Shown one piece after another: positions 26,447 through 37,728 of a stretch of 64,000 nt of DNA. The notes under the pieces were generated by a model. It was not told the DNA's origin, made no database searches, and was given only the letters and a program-made list of their open reading frames with translations. How positions within the stretch are numbered: the first letter of the stretch is position 1; each line of letters opens with the position of its first letter. This DNA comes from Corynebacterium hylobatis (lineage in GTDB: Bacteria > Actinomycetota > Actinomycetes > Mycobacteriales > Mycobacteriaceae): positions 1 to 64,000 of the forward strand of contig NZ_RXHJ01000013.1 in NCBI RefSeq assembly GCF_003955685.1, written 5' to 3'. A program made the position numbers and the translations under genes.

Positions 26447-26794
26447 ATGACCAACATGACCGTACTGTCCGTCCCGGAAACGGCGCCCACCCCCGATCCC
26501 TCCCGTCCCCGGCCCGCTGTCGCGCGGCTGCTGCAGGGCGACGGGGCGAACCTCATCACCTTCGCCTTCGCCCCCGGACAGAACATGCCCGACCACCGCT
26601 CCGCCCATCCCATCACCGTGCAGTGCCTGGAGGGTGAGCTGGACTTCACCTGCGGCGAGGAGACCGTGCGCATGGCACCGGGCACCGTCATCCACCTGCG
26701 CGAACAGGTCACCCACCGCGTCGACTGCCCCGACGATGCCCCTGCGCGCAGCGTCCTGCTGCTGACCATGCTCACCGGTGAGCGCCATGGCTGA
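26447..26794 (+). CDS. Cupin domain protein
   Basis: 115-aa single-domain cupin, likely a small-molecule or metal-binding protein of unknown role. The two cupin motifs are present: FAFAPGQNMPDHRSAHPITVQCLEGELDF (about 40-67; His 52 and His 56) and MAPGTVIHLREQVTHRVDC (about 76-94). ATG 26447 lies 7 nt past TAGGCT. The 3' end overlaps deoD by 8 bp, so the two may be an operon linking cupin and purine salvage, but no functional tie is known. Confidence 0.8.
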   Translation: MTNMTVLSVPETAPTPDPSRPRPAVARLLQGDGANLITFAFAPGQNMPDHRSAHPITVQCLEGELDFTCGEETVRMAPGTVIHLREQVTHRVDCPDDAPARSVLLLTMLTGERHG

Positions 26795-27497
26795 GACCCC
26801 GCACATCAACCCCGGCGGCGCACCCATCGCGAAGACAGTGCTCATGCCCGGTGATCCCCTGCGCGCGAAGTTCATCGCGGAGAACTACCTGGAGAATGTC
26901 GTCCAGTTCAACGCCGTGCGCAACATGCTCGGCTTCACCGGCACCTGGCAGGGACATGAGGTCTCCGTGATGGGCTCGGGCATGGGCATCCCCTCCGCCT
27001 CCCTCTACGCCCACGAACTCATCCACGTCTTCGGCGCGGAGAAGCTGGTGCGCGTCGGCTCCTGCGGCGCGATGCAACCGGAGCTCGACCTCTACGAGAT
27101 CATCGTCGCCCAGGGTGCGTGCACCGATTCGCACTTTCTGGCCCAGTACAACCTGCCCGGAACCTTCGCCCCCATCGCCTCCTGGAAGCTGCTCCGGGCC
27201 TTCACCGACGAGGCCGAACGGCAGGGCGTGGACGTCCACGTGGGCAACATCCTGTCCTCGGACGTCTTCTACAACGCCGATGACACCGCCAGCCGCCGCT
27301 GGGCCGGGATGGGGGTGCTCGCCGTGGAGATGGAGTCCGCCGGCATCTACGCCGTTGCCGCCGATGCAGGTGTCGATGCCCTCGGGGTGTTCACCGTCTC
27401 CGACAACATCATCACCGGCACGGCCACCTCGGCAGAAGAACGCGAGACCGCCTTCACCCGGATGATGGAGCTGGCGCTGCCCCTGGCCGCGGTCTGA
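26787..27497 (+). CDS. deoD: Purine-nucleoside phosphorylase (DeoD type)
   Basis: 236-aa DeoD/PNP_UDP-1 family phosphorylase that splits purine (deoxy)nucleosides to base and (deoxy)ribose 1-phosphate. Motifs: MPGDPLRAKFIAENYL (phosphate site), GSGMGIPSASLYAHEL, RVGSCGAMQ, the ribose-binding AVEMESAGIYA (about 174-184) and TVSDNIITG with the catalytic Asp. ATG 26787 is chosen over GTG 26778. The 3' end overlaps the convergent phosphohexomutase by 44 bp. With deoC, cdd and phosphohexomutase it forms a nucleoside-salvage cluster. Confidence 0.92.
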   Translation: MAETPHINPGGAPIAKTVLMPGDPLRAKFIAENYLENVVQFNAVRNMLGFTGTWQGHEVSVMGSGMGIPSASLYAHELIHVFGAEKLVRVGSCGAMQPELDLYEIIVAQGACTDSHFLAQYNLPGTFAPIASWKLLRAFTDEAERQGVDVHVGNILSSDVFYNADDTASRRWAGMGVLAVEMESAGIYAVAADAGVDALGVFTVSDNIITGTATSAEERETAFTRMMELALPLAAV

Positions 27498-29028
27498 GAA
27501 GTTCGGCCAGCTCCCCGCGCAGCACCTCCAGCCGTTCCCGCCCTGCCGCCCGTGAATCACTGATGACCTCGAGGTAGCACTTGAGCTTCGGTTCCGTACC
27601 GGAGGGCCGGATGATGATCCGGTCATCGGCCTCCGTGAGCAGCAGTAGCCCGCTGGTCGGGGGCAGCCCCTCATGCCCGGCGGACAGATCGATGACACGG
27701 GTGACCGGGGCGGCACCGATGACCGTGGGTGGTGTCGCCACCAGGCGGGCGAGCAGCGCCGGGGCCTGTGTGGTGCGCAGCGTCAGCGGTGCGGTGAGGT
27801 ACCAGCCGAAATGCCCCGCGATCTCGGTGAGCAGGTCCTCAAGGTCCACCCGGGAGGCCAGCTCCGCCACCCGCAGGCAGGCGGTGATGCCGTCCTTGTC
27901 CGCCACCGCATGCGGGTCGGTGCAGTAGCCGAGGGCCTCCTCATAGCCGTAGACCAGCCCCGGGACACGGGCGATCCACTTGAAGCCGGTCAACGTCGTC
28001 TCATGCGTCAGGCCGTGGTGGGCCGCGATACGCCCCAGCAGGCGGGAGGAGACGATGGAGGAGGCCAGCACACCCCGCTCCGTGCGGGAGGCGATCTCCC
28101 AGCCGAGCAGGGCCCCGACCTCATCCCCGCTGAGTCGGCGCCAACCCTCCCCCTCCGGCACGGCGACCGAGCAGCGGTCCGCATCCGGGTCCACCGCCAG
28201 GACCAGCCGTGCCCCGAGCCGGTCGGCTGTGGCATATGCCAGGTCCAGGGCGCCGGGTTCCTCCGGGTTGGGGAATCTGACCGTGGGGAAATCCGGGTCC
28301 GGCCGGTGCTGTTCCACCACCGGATGGACGTCATGGAAACCGGCGCGGGCCAGGGCCTCCACGAGCATCCCGCCACCCACCCCGTGCAGGGCGGTGACGA
28401 CGATGGGCAGGTCGTGGGCGGGGGTGTCGACCAGGGCTGCCGCGCGGGCGAGGTACTCCTCGAGGACGTCAATCTGTTCGATGTTCTCCCGGGAACGGGG
28501 TACCTCATCGGCCCAGCCCACGGCCTCGATCGCGGTGGCGATCTCCACGTCCGCCGGCGGGATGATCTGGCTGCCGCTGCGGTCGTAGACTTTATAGCCG
28601 TTGTCGTCTGCGGGGTTGTGTGAGGCGGTGATCATCACCGCGGCATCCGCCCCCAGGTGCCGCAGCGCGAAGGCCGTGAGCGGGGTGGGCAGCTGCGCGG
28701 GCAGGAGCAGCACCCGGATCCCCGCCGCGGAGAGCACCTCGGCGGTCACCTGCCGGAAGTCCGCCGAACCGTGCCGGGCATCGCAACCCAGTACCACCCG
28801 GGTGCCCGGACCCAGCCAGGCCGCCAGGCCCGCGGTCGTGCGGGTGACGGTGGCGATGTTCATCGCCGACTCCCCCGCCCCCACCGGACCGCGGATCCCC
28901 GCGGTGCCGAAGAGCAGGGGCCCGGCGAAACGGTCCACCAGCTGCAGGGAATCCTCCGCCAGCCAGCCCAGCACCTCGGCGCGGGTGGCCGGATCAGGGT
29001 CGTGGGCGGCCCACTGCGCCGGGTCCAT
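27454..29028 (-). CDS. Phosphoglucomutase/phosphomannomutase family protein
   Basis: 524-aa alpha-D-phosphohexomutase (PMM/PGM, PgcA-like) that moves phosphate between C1 and C6 (or C5 of pentoses, as in phosphopentomutases). Four domains are recognisable: FGTAGIRGPVGAG, the catalytic Ser TASHNPADDNGYKVY (about 140-154), the Mg loop DPDADRCSVAV, the sugar-binding GYEEALGYCT and the phosphate loop RPSGTEPKLKCY. ATG 29028 starts 5 nt past the deoC stop. Co-location with deoC suggests it may serve as phosphopentomutase in deoxyribose catabolism; that is an inference. Confidence 0.88.
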   Translation of the reverse strand: MDPAQWAAHDPDPATRAEVLGWLAEDSLQLVDRFAGPLLFGTAGIRGPVGAGESAMNIATVTRTTAGLAAWLGPGTRVVLGCDARHGSADFRQVTAEVLSAAGIRVLLLPAQLPTPLTAFALRHLGADAAVMITASHNPADDNGYKVYDRSGSQIIPPADVEIATAIEAVGWADEVPRSRENIEQIDVLEEYLARAAALVDTPAHDLPIVVTALHGVGGGMLVEALARAGFHDVHPVVEQHRPDPDFPTVRFPNPEEPGALDLAYATADRLGARLVLAVDPDADRCSVAVPEGEGWRRLSGDEVGALLGWEIASRTERGVLASSIVSSRLLGRIAAHHGLTHETTLTGFKWIARVPGLVYGYEEALGYCTDPHAVADKDGITACLRVAELASRVDLEDLLTEIAGHFGWYLTAPLTLRTTQAPALLARLVATPPTVIGAAPVTRVIDLSAGHEGLPPTSGLLLLTEADDRIIIRPSGTEPKLKCYLEVISDSRAAGRERLEVLRGELAELLRPRPGAAPAPSSG

Positions 29029-29033
29029 GGTCG

Positions 29034-29684
29034 CTACAGTCCGGACAGGACATCGGCTGAGGCGGAGCAACCCAGGCGGGTGGCGCCGGCGGCGATCATC
29101 GCGAGTGCGGTCTCCGTGTCGCGGATCCCGCCGGAGGCCTTGATACCCAGGCGACCACCGACCGCGGCGGCCATGATCTCGACGGCGTGGACGCTGGCCC
29201 CGCCGGCGGGGTGGAAACCAGTGGAGGTCTTGACGAAGTCCGCTCCGGCCCGCTCCGCCGCCAGGCAGCACTGGGTGATCTGGTGGTCGGAGAGCACCGC
29301 GGTCTCCAGGATGACCTTGAGCACCGCGCCCGGGACGGCGTCGCGCACGGCCCGGATATCCGATTCCACGGCCTCGAATTCGTGCTCCATCACGAAGGAG
29401 AGATTGAGCACCATGTCCACCTCATCAGCACCGGTGCTCACCGCCAGGGCGGCCTCAGCCGCCTTGATGTGACTGTGGTGCGCGCCGGAGGGGAAACCGC
29501 ACACGGTGGCCACCTTCATCTTCTCCGGGGCAGTGACCGGCAGCCGGGAGGGTGAGACGCACACGGAGTACACGCCGAGTTCCTCCGCCTCCCTGATCAG
29601 CGCCGCGATATCCGCGGGGGTGGCCTCCGGCTTGAGCAGGGTGTGGTCGATGGACTGGGCGAGTCTGGCACGAGTGAGGGTCAT
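29034..29684 (-). CDS. deoC: Deoxyribose-phosphate aldolase
   Basis: 216-aa DeoC cleaves 2-deoxyribose 5-phosphate to acetaldehyde and glyceraldehyde 3-phosphate through a Lys Schiff base. Motifs: [62 protein letters not shown] with the Schiff-base Lys, and [10 protein letters not shown] with the second Lys. ATG 29684 has GGAGG 1-2 nt upstream and is chosen over an open frame extending to 29753, which would run into the opposite-strand region. TAGAAC (TAGAAC-N7-ATG) may be a -10. Confidence 0.93.
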   Translation of the reverse strand: MTLTRARLAQSIDHTLLKPEATPADIAALIREAEELGVYSVCVSPSRLPVTAPEKMKVATVCGFPSGAHHSHIKAAEAALAVSTGADEVDMVLNLSFVMEHEFEAVESDIRAVRDAVPGAVLKVILETAVLSDHQITQCCLAAERAGADFVKTSTGFHPAGGASVHAVEIMAAAVGGRLGIKASGGIRDTETALAMIAAGATRLGCSASADVLSGL

Positions 29685-29806
29685 GCCTCCAGTTCTAGCC
29701 GATCCGGTCGTGGTTAAGGGCGGGTTGCGCGGGTTTCTCCTCCACCGCCACACCCGGTGCGGATAATGTCGACCATGTCCACGCGTCTCAACCCCAGGGA
29801 GAAACC

Positions 29807-30178
29807 GTGCTCCTCGACGCCGCCGCCCGCGCCGCCACCTTTGCCTATGCCCCGTACAGCAACTTCACCGTCGGTGCTGCCCTGCTGACGACGGGCGGGC
29901 AGATGTTCACCGGCTGCAACGTGGAGAACGCCGCCTTCGGTGAGACCATCTGCGCCGAGCGCAACGCCGTGACGACGATGGTCGCGGCCGGTCTCCGGGA
30001 GATCGACACCATCGCGGTCGTCGGCGGGGAGGGCCCCTGCTGGCCCTGCGGCGCGTGCCGCCAGGTGCTCGCCGAATTCGGCTGCCGACGCGTCGTGGTC
30101 GCTGGCCCGGATGGTCCCCTGGAGGTGGCTTTCACGGACCTGCTCCCCCACTCCTTCGGTGGGCCCGGCAACCGTTAG
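29807..30178 (+). CDS. cdd: Cytidine deaminase
   Basis: 123-aa homotetrameric-type Cdd, which deaminates cytidine and deoxycytidine. The zinc site is [19 protein letters not shown] (Cys 53 ligand and catalytic Glu in CAERNA) and [16 protein letters not shown] (two Cys). Substrate residues FTVGAAL and NVENA are present. The GTG start has GGGAG 7 nt upstream. An ATG at 29775 is out of frame. TAATGT (29765-29770) is a possible -10. It is divergent from deoC. Confidence 0.92.
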   Translation: MLLDAAARAATFAYAPYSNFTVGAALLTTGGQMFTGCNVENAAFGETICAERNAVTTMVAAGLREIDTIAVVGGEGPCWPCGACRQVLAEFGCRRVVVAGPDGPLEVAFTDLLPHSFGGPGNR

Positions 30179-30210
30179 CTCCCGTCCGTTAGATCTGGAT
30201 ATGTATCCCT

Positions 30211-30237
30211 CAGGTGGGCGGCTGAGTCGCCCACCTG
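30211..30237 (+). terminator. GC-rich hairpin after cdd
   Basis: CAGGTGGGCG pairs perfectly with CGCCCACCTG across a 7-nt loop, 33 bp past the cdd stop. No T-run follows, so its strength as a terminator is uncertain. Confidence 0.5.
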
Positions 30238-30241
30238 CCCC

Positions 30242-30278
30242 AGAACGAGAACAACCCCGTCCGAAATGGACGGGGTTG
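30242..30278 (-). terminator. Rho-independent terminator of rpsP
   Basis: A perfect 11-bp stem, CAACCCCGTCC / GGACGGGGTTG, with a 5-nt loop (arms 30252-30262 and 30268-30278), lies 15 bp past the rpsP stop and is followed on the minus strand by TTCTCGTTCT. Confidence 0.85.
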
Positions 30279-30292
30279 CGGATCAGAGTCGC

Positions 30293-30817
30293 TTACTCAG
30301 CGGTCTCCTCGGCAGACTCCTCAGCCGGAGCCTCCTCAGCAGCCGCTGCCTCAGCCTTGGCCGCCTCCTCGGCGGCAGCCTTCTCAGCTGCCTCCTTCTC
30401 AGCAGCAGCCTTGGCCTCGGCCTCTTCCTTGGCCTTGCGCTTCTTCTCGGTGACAGCCTCGACGGACGGGCCGTCGTTGGCCTCAGCCAGCGCCTGGTTG
30501 AACAGGTCGAGCTTGGACGGCTTCTCCTCGGCCACCTTCAGGGTGCCCTCGGCACCCTCGACGCCCTTGAACTTCTGCCAGTCGCCGGTCACCTTGAGCA
30601 GGGCCTGGACGGACTCGGTCGGCTGTGCGCCGACAGCGAGCCAGTACTGCGCACGCTCAGAGTTGATCTTGATGACGGACGGGTCCTGCTTCGGCTCGTA
30701 GGTACCGATGTTCTCGATGACCTTGCCGTCGCGGCGGGTGCGGGCATCGGCGATGACGACGCGGTAGTGCGGGGTACGGATCTTACCGATACGCTGCAGC
30801 TTGATCTTGACAGCCAT
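30293..30817 (-). CDS. rpsP: 30S ribosomal protein S16 with Ala/Glu-rich extension
   Basis: S16 (174 aa). Core: [44 protein letters not shown] and [21 protein letters not shown] (about 1-85). A C-terminal tail of roughly 60 residues is made almost only of Ala, Glu and Lys, as is common in actinobacterial S16 and absent from the about 80-residue proteobacterial form. ATG 30817 follows GGAG. The leader carries two palindromes. It is monocistronic with a strong terminator; ffh is not joined to it because a radical-SAM-like gene lies between. Confidence 0.95.
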   Translation of the reverse strand: MAVKIKLQRIGKIRTPHYRVVIADARTRRDGKVIENIGTYEPKQDPSVIKINSERAQYWLAVGAQPTESVQALLKVTGDWQKFKGVEGAEGTLKVAEEKPSKLDLFNQALAEANDGPSVEAVTEKKRKAKEEAEAKAAAEKEAAEKAAAEEAAKAEAAAAEEAPAEESAEETAE

Positions 30818-30874
30818 GGGGGCTCCTTTAAAGTCACTGGGCAGTTCAGGCATCCGTCATGGATTCGACGGACC

Positions 30875-30928
30875 GGTTCAACCCTTGGGTTTAACCTGCG
30901 TGTGACATTGCCGGCCGACCATGGTCGG
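30875..30928. promoter_or_regulatory. Two palindromes in the rpsP leader
   Basis: GGTTCAACCC-TT-GGGTTTAACC (30875-30896, one mismatch pair) and the perfect 14-mer CCGACCATGGTCGG (30915-30928) lie 58-111 bp upstream of rpsP. They may fold in the leader RNA or be protein sites. TATAGT at about 30956-30961 (minus strand) could be the -10. Confidence 0.45.
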
Positions 30929-30956
30929 TGACGGTGCTACGCAGGAACGCGTAACA

Positions 30957-32075
30957 CTATACGGGCTGTCTGTCCGTTTCCGGAAATTCCCGCCCCTCCG
31001 GGACATAAGGGCAGGTCGGATCGGAGGCGAGAGGGTCCCCGCTGACGGCATAGGCGGCGGCCCGGGAGCCTCCGCAGAGGCCGGCGAATTCGCAGCTCGT
31101 GCACCCGCCCGTCCATGTCGAGGGATCCCGCAGCCGCCGGAGTACCGGGGACTGCGCGTAGATCTCCGGCAACGGACTCTCCCGGATGTTCCCGCAGTGC
31201 ACCGGCAGCAACCTGTCGGGGCGGACGTCCCCGGCCGGACCGATGACCACGAGGCCGCTGCCCGCGTTGACGACCATGGGTGGTCGGGGCCGGCGTGGTG
31301 CCGCCGGGCGTGCCCCCAGAAGCCGGACGGTCTCGGTGGTGAGGCGACCGTAGAGTTCCCCTCCCGCATGGTCCGCCCCCTGCGCACGCTGGTGGAATAC
31401 CCGCCGGAGCTGGGGCGCGTCGGTGGCTTCGACGACTATCCTGTCCGAGACGTCACGGAGCCAGTGCAGGACATCCTCATGTTCTGCACCGGACAGATCA
31501 CACCGGCCGGTGCCGCGGTCCGTGGGGACGAGAAGGGAGACGTTCCACTGCCTGGCACCCAGGCCGATGACGCGGGCGAGCAGGGCAGGCGCCTCCGCCA
31601 GGTTGGCTGGGGTCAGCGTCGAGTTGATCTGCAGCCGGAGGCCGGCGAGGGTGGCCTCCCGGGCGGCCCTGATAGTCCGGTCGAAGGCGCCGGGTACGTC
31701 GTGGAACTGGTCATGGGTGGCAGCCGCGGCACCGTCCAGGGTGAGCGCCAGGGTCGTCACCCCCGCGGCATAAAGTTCGGCGAGTTTCCTCCGGTCCAGC
31801 CCCGGTGCCACCGGGAGGCTGAGGGAGATCTCCAGTCCGAGGCCGGTGCCGTGGCGGATCAGTTCCGTCAGGTCACCGCGTCCGAGGATGCCCGGACCGG
31901 TGAGCACCACCTGTGGACGAGACCGGTGCCAGGTGGCGAGGGAGTCGAGCAGGGCGCGCCCCTCGTCGGTGTCCAACTCCCCGGGGTGTCCCGTCCGGGT
32001 CACCTCCCAGATGACGATGAGAGGTGTGACGTGGATGTCGTGCCGGGCCGGCCGGGACGTGTGGCTTCCAGTCAT
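30957..32075 (-). CDS. Radical SAM/SPASM-like protein (TIGR04053-like) lacking the CxxxCxxC cluster motif
   Basis: 372-aa protein that follows the TIGR04053 radical SAM/SPASM pattern almost throughout: LIVIWEVTR (about 19-27), PGELDTDEGRALLD, VVLTGPGILGRGDL, TLALTLDGAAAATHDQFHDVPGAF, LVPTDRGTGRC, DAPQLRRVF, LLPVHCGNIRESPLPEIYAQSPVLRRLRD, and the C-terminal SPASM-like CTSCEFAGLCGGSRAAAYAVSGDPLASDPTC. But WEVTR is followed directly by TGHPGELDT: the stretch that normally holds CxxxCxxC is gone, a loss of roughly a dozen residues without a frameshift. It is therefore unlikely to bind the catalytic [4Fe-4S] cluster. ATG 32075 lies 7 nt past TATGGT, a leaderless start. Function unknown. Confidence 0.72.
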   Translation of the reverse strand: MTGSHTSRPARHDIHVTPLIVIWEVTRTGHPGELDTDEGRALLDSLATWHRSRPQVVLTGPGILGRGDLTELIRHGTGLGLEISLSLPVAPGLDRRKLAELYAAGVTTLALTLDGAAAATHDQFHDVPGAFDRTIRAAREATLAGLRLQINSTLTPANLAEAPALLARVIGLGARQWNVSLLVPTDRGTGRCDLSGAEHEDVLHWLRDVSDRIVVEATDAPQLRRVFHQRAQGADHAGGELYGRLTTETVRLLGARPAAPRRPRPPMVVNAGSGLVVIGPAGDVRPDRLLPVHCGNIRESPLPEIYAQSPVLRRLRDPSTWTGGCTSCEFAGLCGGSRAAAYAVSGDPLASDPTCPYVPEGREFPETDRQPV

Positions 32076-32092
32076 GCCCTACACCATAAACG

Positions 32093-32121
32093 GAAAAAAC
32101 CCCGCTGGTGCAGGGTTTTTC
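32093..32121. terminator. Terminator of ffh, usable from both sides
   Basis: AAAAACCC pairs with GGGTTTTT (95-99+3 and 32113-32120) around a 10-nt loop, 8 bp past the ffh stop, giving a T-run on the minus strand. Confidence 0.8.
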
Positions 32122-32128
32122 CATACCG

Positions 32129-33751
32129 TTACTTCTTGCCGCCCTGGCCGAAGTCGAGGTTGTCCAGGTCGATGTTCTCCATGCCCTTGGGCAGTTTCGG
32201 CATGCCGGGGATATTGGGCAGGCCCGGCATACCGCCGCCGCCACCCATCTGCTGCTGCATCTGCTGCAGCTGCGCCATGTCCGGCATCCCGGGCATTCCG
32301 CCCGGCATGCCCGGCATCTGCGGCTGACGCACCGGCTTGCGCTTGCCGCCCTTGCCCTTGCGGCCCTTGGGCCGCTTCTTCGTCGCGGAGCGCTGCATGC
32401 CACCGCCGGGCATGCCAAACTGGCCGGCCATCTTGCCCATCATCTTCTTCGCCTCGAAGAAACGCTCAACGAGCTGGTTGACGTCCGTGACGGTCACGCC
32501 GGAACCGCCGGCGATGCGCTTGCGGCGGGAGGCGTTGAGGATCTTCGGGTCGTCGCGTTCTGCGGGGGTCATGCCGCGAATGATCGCCTGGATGCGGTCG
32601 AGATGCTTCTCATCGACCATGTCGGCCATCTCGTTCATCTGCTTGCCGCCGGGCAGCATCTTGAGGATGTTGCCGATCGGCCCCATGCGGCGGATCATGA
32701 GCATCTGGTCGAGGAAGTCCTCGAGAGTGAGCTCACCGGTGGTCAGCTTGGCGGCGGTCTCCTCGGCCTTCTGCTGGTCGAGGACCTGCTCCGCCTGCTC
32801 GATCAGGCTGAGGACGTCACCCATACCGAGGATGCGGCTGGCCATGCGCTCGGGGTGGAAGACATCGAAGTCCTCGAGCTTCTCACCGGTGGAGGCGAAC
32901 ATGATCGGCTTACCGGTGACCTCACGGATCGACAGGGCCGCACCACCGCGGGCGTCACCGTCGAGCTTGGTCAGGACGACACCGGTGAAGTCGACGCCGT
33001 CGCGGAAGGCCTCGGCGGTGTTGACCGCATCCTGGCCGATCATCGCGTCGATGACGAAGAGGACCTCGTCGGGGTTGACGGCGTCGCGGATGTTGCGCGC
33101 CTGGGTCATCAGGGTCTCGTCGATGCCGAGACGCCCGGCGGTATCGACGATGACCACGTCGTGCTGGGTGCGGCTGGCTTCCGCGATGCCGGCCTGTGCC
33201 ACGGCGACCGGGTCGCCGTGGGAGGTGCCCATCTCATGCTCGTGGGAGTCGATGGAGGTGCCCGGGTCGGGGGCGAAGGTGGGCACGCCGGCGCGCTCAC
33301 CGACGATCTGCAGCTGCTGGACCGCGCCGGGGCGCTGGAGGTCACAGGCCACCAGCATGGGTGTGTGCCCCTGCTTGGTCAGGTGCTTGGCCAGCTTGCC
33401 GGCGAGCGTGGTCTTACCGGCACCCTGGAGGCCGGCGAGCATGATGACGGTCGGCGGGGTCTTCGCCAGCTGGATGCGGCGGGTCTCGCCGCCGAGAATC
33501 TCGACGAGCTCCTCGTTGACGATCTTGACCACCTGCTGGGCAGGGTTGAGGGCCTCGGAGACCTCGGCACCGGCGGCGCGTTCCTTGATCTTCTTGATGA
33601 AGCCGCGGACGACCGTCAGGGAGACATCCGCCTCCAGCAGGGCGAGTCGGATCTCCCTGGCGGTGGCGTTGATGTCCGCCTCGGTCAGCTTGCCTTTGCC
33701 ACGGAGCCCGGTGAGGGCACCGGTGAGGCGCTCTGAAAGAGACTCAAACAC
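32129..33751 (-). CDS. ffh: Signal recognition particle protein Ffh
   Basis: 540-aa SRP54 GTPase that binds signal sequences and delivers ribosomes to FtsY. N domain about 1-90; G domain with GLQGAGKTT (about 107-115), ACDLQRPGAVQQL, DTAGRLGID and LTKLDGDARGG; then the M domain (about 320-470, LTLEDFLDQMLMIRRMGP). A Met/Gly/Pro-rich tail follows (MPGMPGGMPGMPDMAQLQQMQQ...), rich in methionine as expected for signal-peptide binding. The GTG start at 33751 has GGGAG upstream. It is the first gene left of glnD, 41 bp away, probably on its own promoter. Confidence 0.95.
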   Translation of the reverse strand: MFESLSERLTGALTGLRGKGKLTEADINATAREIRLALLEADVSLTVVRGFIKKIKERAAGAEVSEALNPAQQVVKIVNEELVEILGGETRRIQLAKTPPTVIMLAGLQGAGKTTLAGKLAKHLTKQGHTPMLVACDLQRPGAVQQLQIVGERAGVPTFAPDPGTSIDSHEHEMGTSHGDPVAVAQAGIAEASRTQHDVVIVDTAGRLGIDETLMTQARNIRDAVNPDEVLFVIDAMIGQDAVNTAEAFRDGVDFTGVVLTKLDGDARGGAALSIREVTGKPIMFASTGEKLEDFDVFHPERMASRILGMGDVLSLIEQAEQVLDQQKAEETAAKLTTGELTLEDFLDQMLMIRRMGPIGNILKMLPGGKQMNEMADMVDEKHLDRIQAIIRGMTPAERDDPKILNASRRKRIAGGSGVTVTDVNQLVERFFEAKKMMGKMAGQFGMPGGGMQRSATKKRPKGRKGKGGKRKPVRQPQMPGMPGGMPGMPDMAQLQQMQQQMGGGGGMPGLPNIPGMPKLPKGMENIDLDNLDFGQGGKK

Positions 33752-33792
33752 TAGGACACTCTCCCTGCGATCGACGTTTCAACTCCCTCATG

Positions 33793-37560
<3,768 letters not shown>

Positions 37561-37583
37561 GGTTCCCTCCTTTGATTACCTGT

Positions 37584-37604
37584 TGCCCGACAGGTTGCCG
37601 GGCA
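37584..37604 (-). promoter_or_regulatory. Hairpin in the amtB leader
   Basis: TGCCCG (37584-37589) pairs with CGGGCA (37599-37604) about 25-45 nt upstream of amtB. Role unknown. Confidence 0.35.
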
Positions 37605-37609
37605 CAGCG

Positions 37610-37653
37610 TTAACTATAGAGCTATCGAAACCATTCCGGTAGAGCGACAGAAA
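37610..37653 (-). promoter_or_regulatory. Two AmtR-like boxes overlapping the amtB promoter
   Basis: On the minus strand TTTCGAT-N6-ATAGTTA (37630-37610) closely matches the corynebacterial AmtR pattern TTTCTAT-N6-ATAGAAA. A weaker copy, TTTCTGT-N6-ACCGGAA, is at 37653-37634, 24 bp away. The first box overlaps TATAGT (37618-37613), a plausible -10, so binding would block RNA polymerase. Consensus quoted from memory. Confidence 0.65.
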
Positions 37654-37675
37654 ACTTTTTCTGATCCACCCCGGA

Positions 37676-37704
37676 AACGACGAACGCCGCCCCGGAGGGC
37701 GGCG
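37676..37704 (-). terminator. Rho-independent terminator of ftsY
   Basis: An 8-bp perfect stem, CGCCGCCC / GGGCGGCG with a 4-nt loop (37685-37692, 37697-37704), lies 24 bp past the ftsY stop, followed on the minus strand by TTCGTCGTTTCC. Confidence 0.7.
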
Positions 37705-37728
37705 GGTCCCAGATGGCGGGACCGGGAT

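Noticed and set aside
30293..30480. Repeat-like GCC/GAG tract at the end of rpsP as a mobile or satellite element
   Set aside because: It is the Ala/Glu-rich coding tail common in actinobacterial S16.
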